The translations under genes were made by a program, and so were the position numbers. This document shows positions 62,105 through 64,000 of a stretch of 64,000 bases of DNA, piece after piece. The notes beneath the pieces are model-generated. The model was not told the DNA's origin, ran no database searches, and saw nothing but the letters and a program-made list of their open reading frames with translations. Source of the DNA: CAZWSX01 sp964636985 (GTDB taxonomy: Bacteria; Planctomycetota; Planctomycetia; Pirellulales; Pirellulaceae); the NCBI GenBank assembly GCA_964636985.1, contig CAZWSX010000013.1, positions 62,001 to 126,000 of the forward strand. Reading direction: 5' to 3'. How positions within the stretch are numbered: position 1 is the first letter of the stretch; the number at the start of each line of letters is the position of its first letter.

Positions 62105-64000
62105 ATGTCCGGTGCACCTCGCAATCCAAATCCGCATAAGCCGAATCAACCGACTCGCGGCAACTTGCCCCAGGCGGCGCCACTTCCACAGCATGCGGCG
62201 AGTCCGCAATACCAGGTTCCGCAGCATCAAGCTCCGCAGCAGCAGATGCCAGTGCAAGCGGGACCGATGTCGCCCTATCAGCACCAGTATCAACCCGCCT
62301 ATCCGACTCAAGTGCCAAATCCAGGTCCGTTCGTAGTTGAAGCCGACGAGTCGAGCCTGGCGTCCACGAGAATTCGTTCCAAATCCTCTTCGGGCATGTT
62401 GATCGGCGTGATCGGCGCAATGCTCGCAGTGGCAATCGCAGGCGGCGCCTTCTTTGCCATGCAGCCGAAGGTATCGAACGACACAGCGATGAACGACACA
62501 GCGACGAACGAAGTCGCAAAGAATCCGCCTTCAAGTGATCCGGCTCCCGCCAAAGCCCCAGAGCCCGCGAAGATCGACGCCTCTGCTTCGTCACCGGCGC
62601 CCACAAAGGTTGTCGATCTGGATGAAAACAAAGAAGCGCCGACAGCGGTTGCCGATGCCGGCAAGGAAATAGAAGACGTCGAACTACCCGCGGAATCAGA
62701 GAGCAGCGCCGGCGTTTCGTTCCTTCCTAACGTCGAAGTCAAGCCAGGCGGTGCCACCGACATGGATGCACCAGCCCCGAAGCGGGCCAAGCCAACCGGC
62801 GGTTCCAACCAACCGGATATGCCAGCGCAGCCCGGAGAAGGTAACTCGCTGGCCGATGCCCTCGATAAAGGAGAAGAGGAACTCGTCGATGCGCTGATGG
62901 TGATCTACCAGGACAAGAAGCTCCTCGACAAGAAGAGCTACCCGGCCATCCGCAAGTTGTTCGCCGACCGATTTGCCAAACAGTACCAAGACGAAATTCG
63001 CGAAGGCTTAGGCGAAACGGCCGACGAGGCCCTGTCATGGCTCGACGAACACGCCAACGTCAAAGAAGAACTTTTCACCGCGATCGTTCCCCAGCGCGAT
63101 AGTATCCCCAAGGTGATGGCGAACTTCGAAACGCTTCGCAAAGAGTTCCCCAAAAAGATCGAGGACTACGCCGAACTGGCAATCGCGTGCAGTGTGGTGT
63201 GGGACGATCCGGACCGCGGCGTGTACAACTATGTTTGGCACCAACGGCGAACGCATTCGACCATGCCAGGCAAGCTGGCCGGAATGGTCGACGTCTTCCG
63301 CTATTACGTCGATGCCGAAAAGTTCATGGAAGGGCGCATTCGCTACGCTCCGTGGGAGCTGTTGGCCTACGTCGTCAACGATCGCACGCCGATCGAAGAA
63401 CGGAAGTGGGCCATGAACAGCTATTCGGCCCAACGAGCGATGTACGGGCGATGTTACGGCGAAGTCCCCTACGACACCGTCATGCTGCAAACCGGCAGCC
63501 GTACCTGCCGTCTCGCCGACAAGGAATACACGCTCGCCAACATCAAGGAATACGGCGGCGTATGTGCCATGCAGGCCGACTTCGCCGCCCGCGTAGGCAA
63601 AAGCATTGGCATTCCGGCCTCGTACGTCAGCGGTGAGTCTGCCGGCGGCGAACTCCACGCCTGGGTGATGTGGGTCGAGCTCAAGCAAGCCACGCCAACG
63701 GGTTTGGTCTTTTCGCTTGAGTCGCACGGCCGCTACCGAGGCGATAAATACTACGTCGGCTCGCTGGAAGATGCTCAAACCGGGCAGCCCATCACCGACC
63801 GCCAGCTCGAACTGCGTCTGCAAACGGTCGGCGCCGACGTCGTCGCCAAACGGCAAACCGGCCTGATTATGAAAGTGTGGCCGCAACTGCGCGACAAAGC
63901 CGCCCTCGACGTCGCCGGGAGCATGAAATTCCTCGGCGACACCATCAAAGCCTGCCCCGGCAACGAGGCCACATGGTCGGCCGTCGCCGCGATTGCCAAG
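62105..64000 (+). CDS. Membrane-anchored transglutaminase-like protein (C-terminus beyond window)
   Basis: The frame is open from the ATG at 62105 to the right edge (632 codons). Residues 1-95 are Pro/Gln/His-rich with repeated PQ motifs and no signal peptide, so they should face the cytoplasm. One membrane helix follows (about 97-119, GMLIGVIGAMLAVAIAGGAFF), then an acidic Ala/Pro/Glu linker (about 120-245). The periplasmic part has a transglutaminase-like core with Cys 487 (YGGVCAMQADFAARVGKSIGIPASYVSG, partly quoted) and His 518 (GELHAWVMW). The catalytic Asp/Asn would be further on and is not certain. Its role could be peptide crosslinking or amide hydrolysis. No Shine-Dalgarno is visible before the ATG. 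Confidence 0.72.
   Translation, partial: MSGAPRNPNPHKPNQPTRGNLPQAAPLPQHAASPQYQVPQHQAPQQQMPVQAGPMSPYQHQYQPAYPTQVPNPGPFVVEADESSLASTRIRSKSSSGMLIGVIGAMLAVAIAGGAFFAMQPKVSNDTAMNDTATNEVAKNPPSSDPAPAKAPEPAKIDASASSPAPTKVVDLDENKEAPTAVADAGKEIEDVELPAESESSAGVSFLPNVEVKPGGATDMDAPAPKRAKPTGGSNQPDMPAQPGEGNSLADALDKGEEELVDALMVIYQDKKLLDKKSYPAIRKLFADRFAKQYQDEIREGLGETADEALSWLDEHANVKEELFTAIVPQRDSIPKVMANFETLRKEFPKKIEDYAELAIACSVVWDDPDRGVYNYVWHQRRTHSTMPGKLAGMVDVFRYYVDAEKFMEGRIRYAPWELLAYVVNDRTPIEERKWAMNSYSAQRAMYGRCYGEVPYDTVMLQTGSRTCRLADKEYTLANIKEYGGVCAMQADFAARVGKSIGIPASYVSGESAGGELHAWVMWVELKQATPTGLVFSLESHGRYRGDKYYVGSLEDAQTGQPITDRQLELRLQTVGADVVAKRQTGLIMKVWPQLRDKAALDVAGSMKFLGDTIKACPGNEATWSAVAAIAK

Overview
The window looks like a chromosomal segment of a planctomycete (Planctomycetota, probably of the Pirellulales type). 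The main evidence is the density of families typical of that phylum: two PVC-type dehydrogenase/cytochrome c proteins, two PSD1/DUF1549 cytochromes each paired with a DUF1501 protein, a DUF1592 cytochrome overlapping a DUF1552 protein, two sulfatases, a CRTAC1/ASPIC protein and a secreted protein with an LEPR-like N-terminal motif. Housekeeping genes (miaA, tsaD, truB, an mraZ-like gene, an HtrA-like protease) are interspersed. I see no rRNA, tRNA, CRISPR array, prophage or insertion sequence. The taxonomic call rests on remembered family distributions, not on a search.

Layout. 1-10.7 kb: partial miaA (-), a PVC-type cytochrome (+), a small unknown gene, a CRTAC1 lipoprotein, a DUF11 surface protein and tsaD. 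10.8-19.6 kb: a large VWA/DUF2135 protein, an unknown secreted protein, an HtrA-like protease and a solitary mraZ-like gene. 20-42.3 kb: PSD1 and DUF1501 (+), truB (+), DUF1552/DUF1592 and two sulfatases (-), a NERD/UvrD helicase (+), a second PVC-type cytochrome (+), and DUF1501 and PSD1 (-). 42.7-60.8 kb: a complete nitrate-assimilation locus. 61.2-64 kb: a small beta-repeat surface protein and a membrane-anchored transglutaminase-like protein cut by the right edge.

The nitrate locus is the most coherent system. One minus-strand operon reads nrtA, nrtB, a 77-residue membrane protein, two nrtC/D-like ATPases, a fused DmsB-DmsC-like iron-sulfur/membrane subunit, nasA, nirA and a CysJ-like flavoprotein carrying an iron-sulfur motif. 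Three consecutive genes (DmsBC, nasA, nirA) overlap by ATGA. A divergent two-component pair consists of a hybrid kinase with a NarX/PilJ-like putative nitrate-binding box and an NtrC-family regulator lacking the GAFTGA loop. Sigma-54-like -24/-12 sites face both ways in the 630-bp divergent region. An alginate-export-type porin converges on the operon and may serve as its outer-membrane pore (inference). The layout suggests nitrate reduction fed from the quinol pool rather than by a soluble NAD(P)H or ferredoxin partner, and nitrite reduction fed by NADPH through the flavoprotein.

Across scales, four intergenic stretches (about 730, 25,760, 46,060 and 60,840) carry the same modular repeat in the same orientation: an AATCA-rich block, then a compensatorily varying hairpin or a pyrimidine tract, then in three of them a CTCCGTGTCTCCGTGGTGAA-like tail. 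One copy lies inside the nitrate operon.
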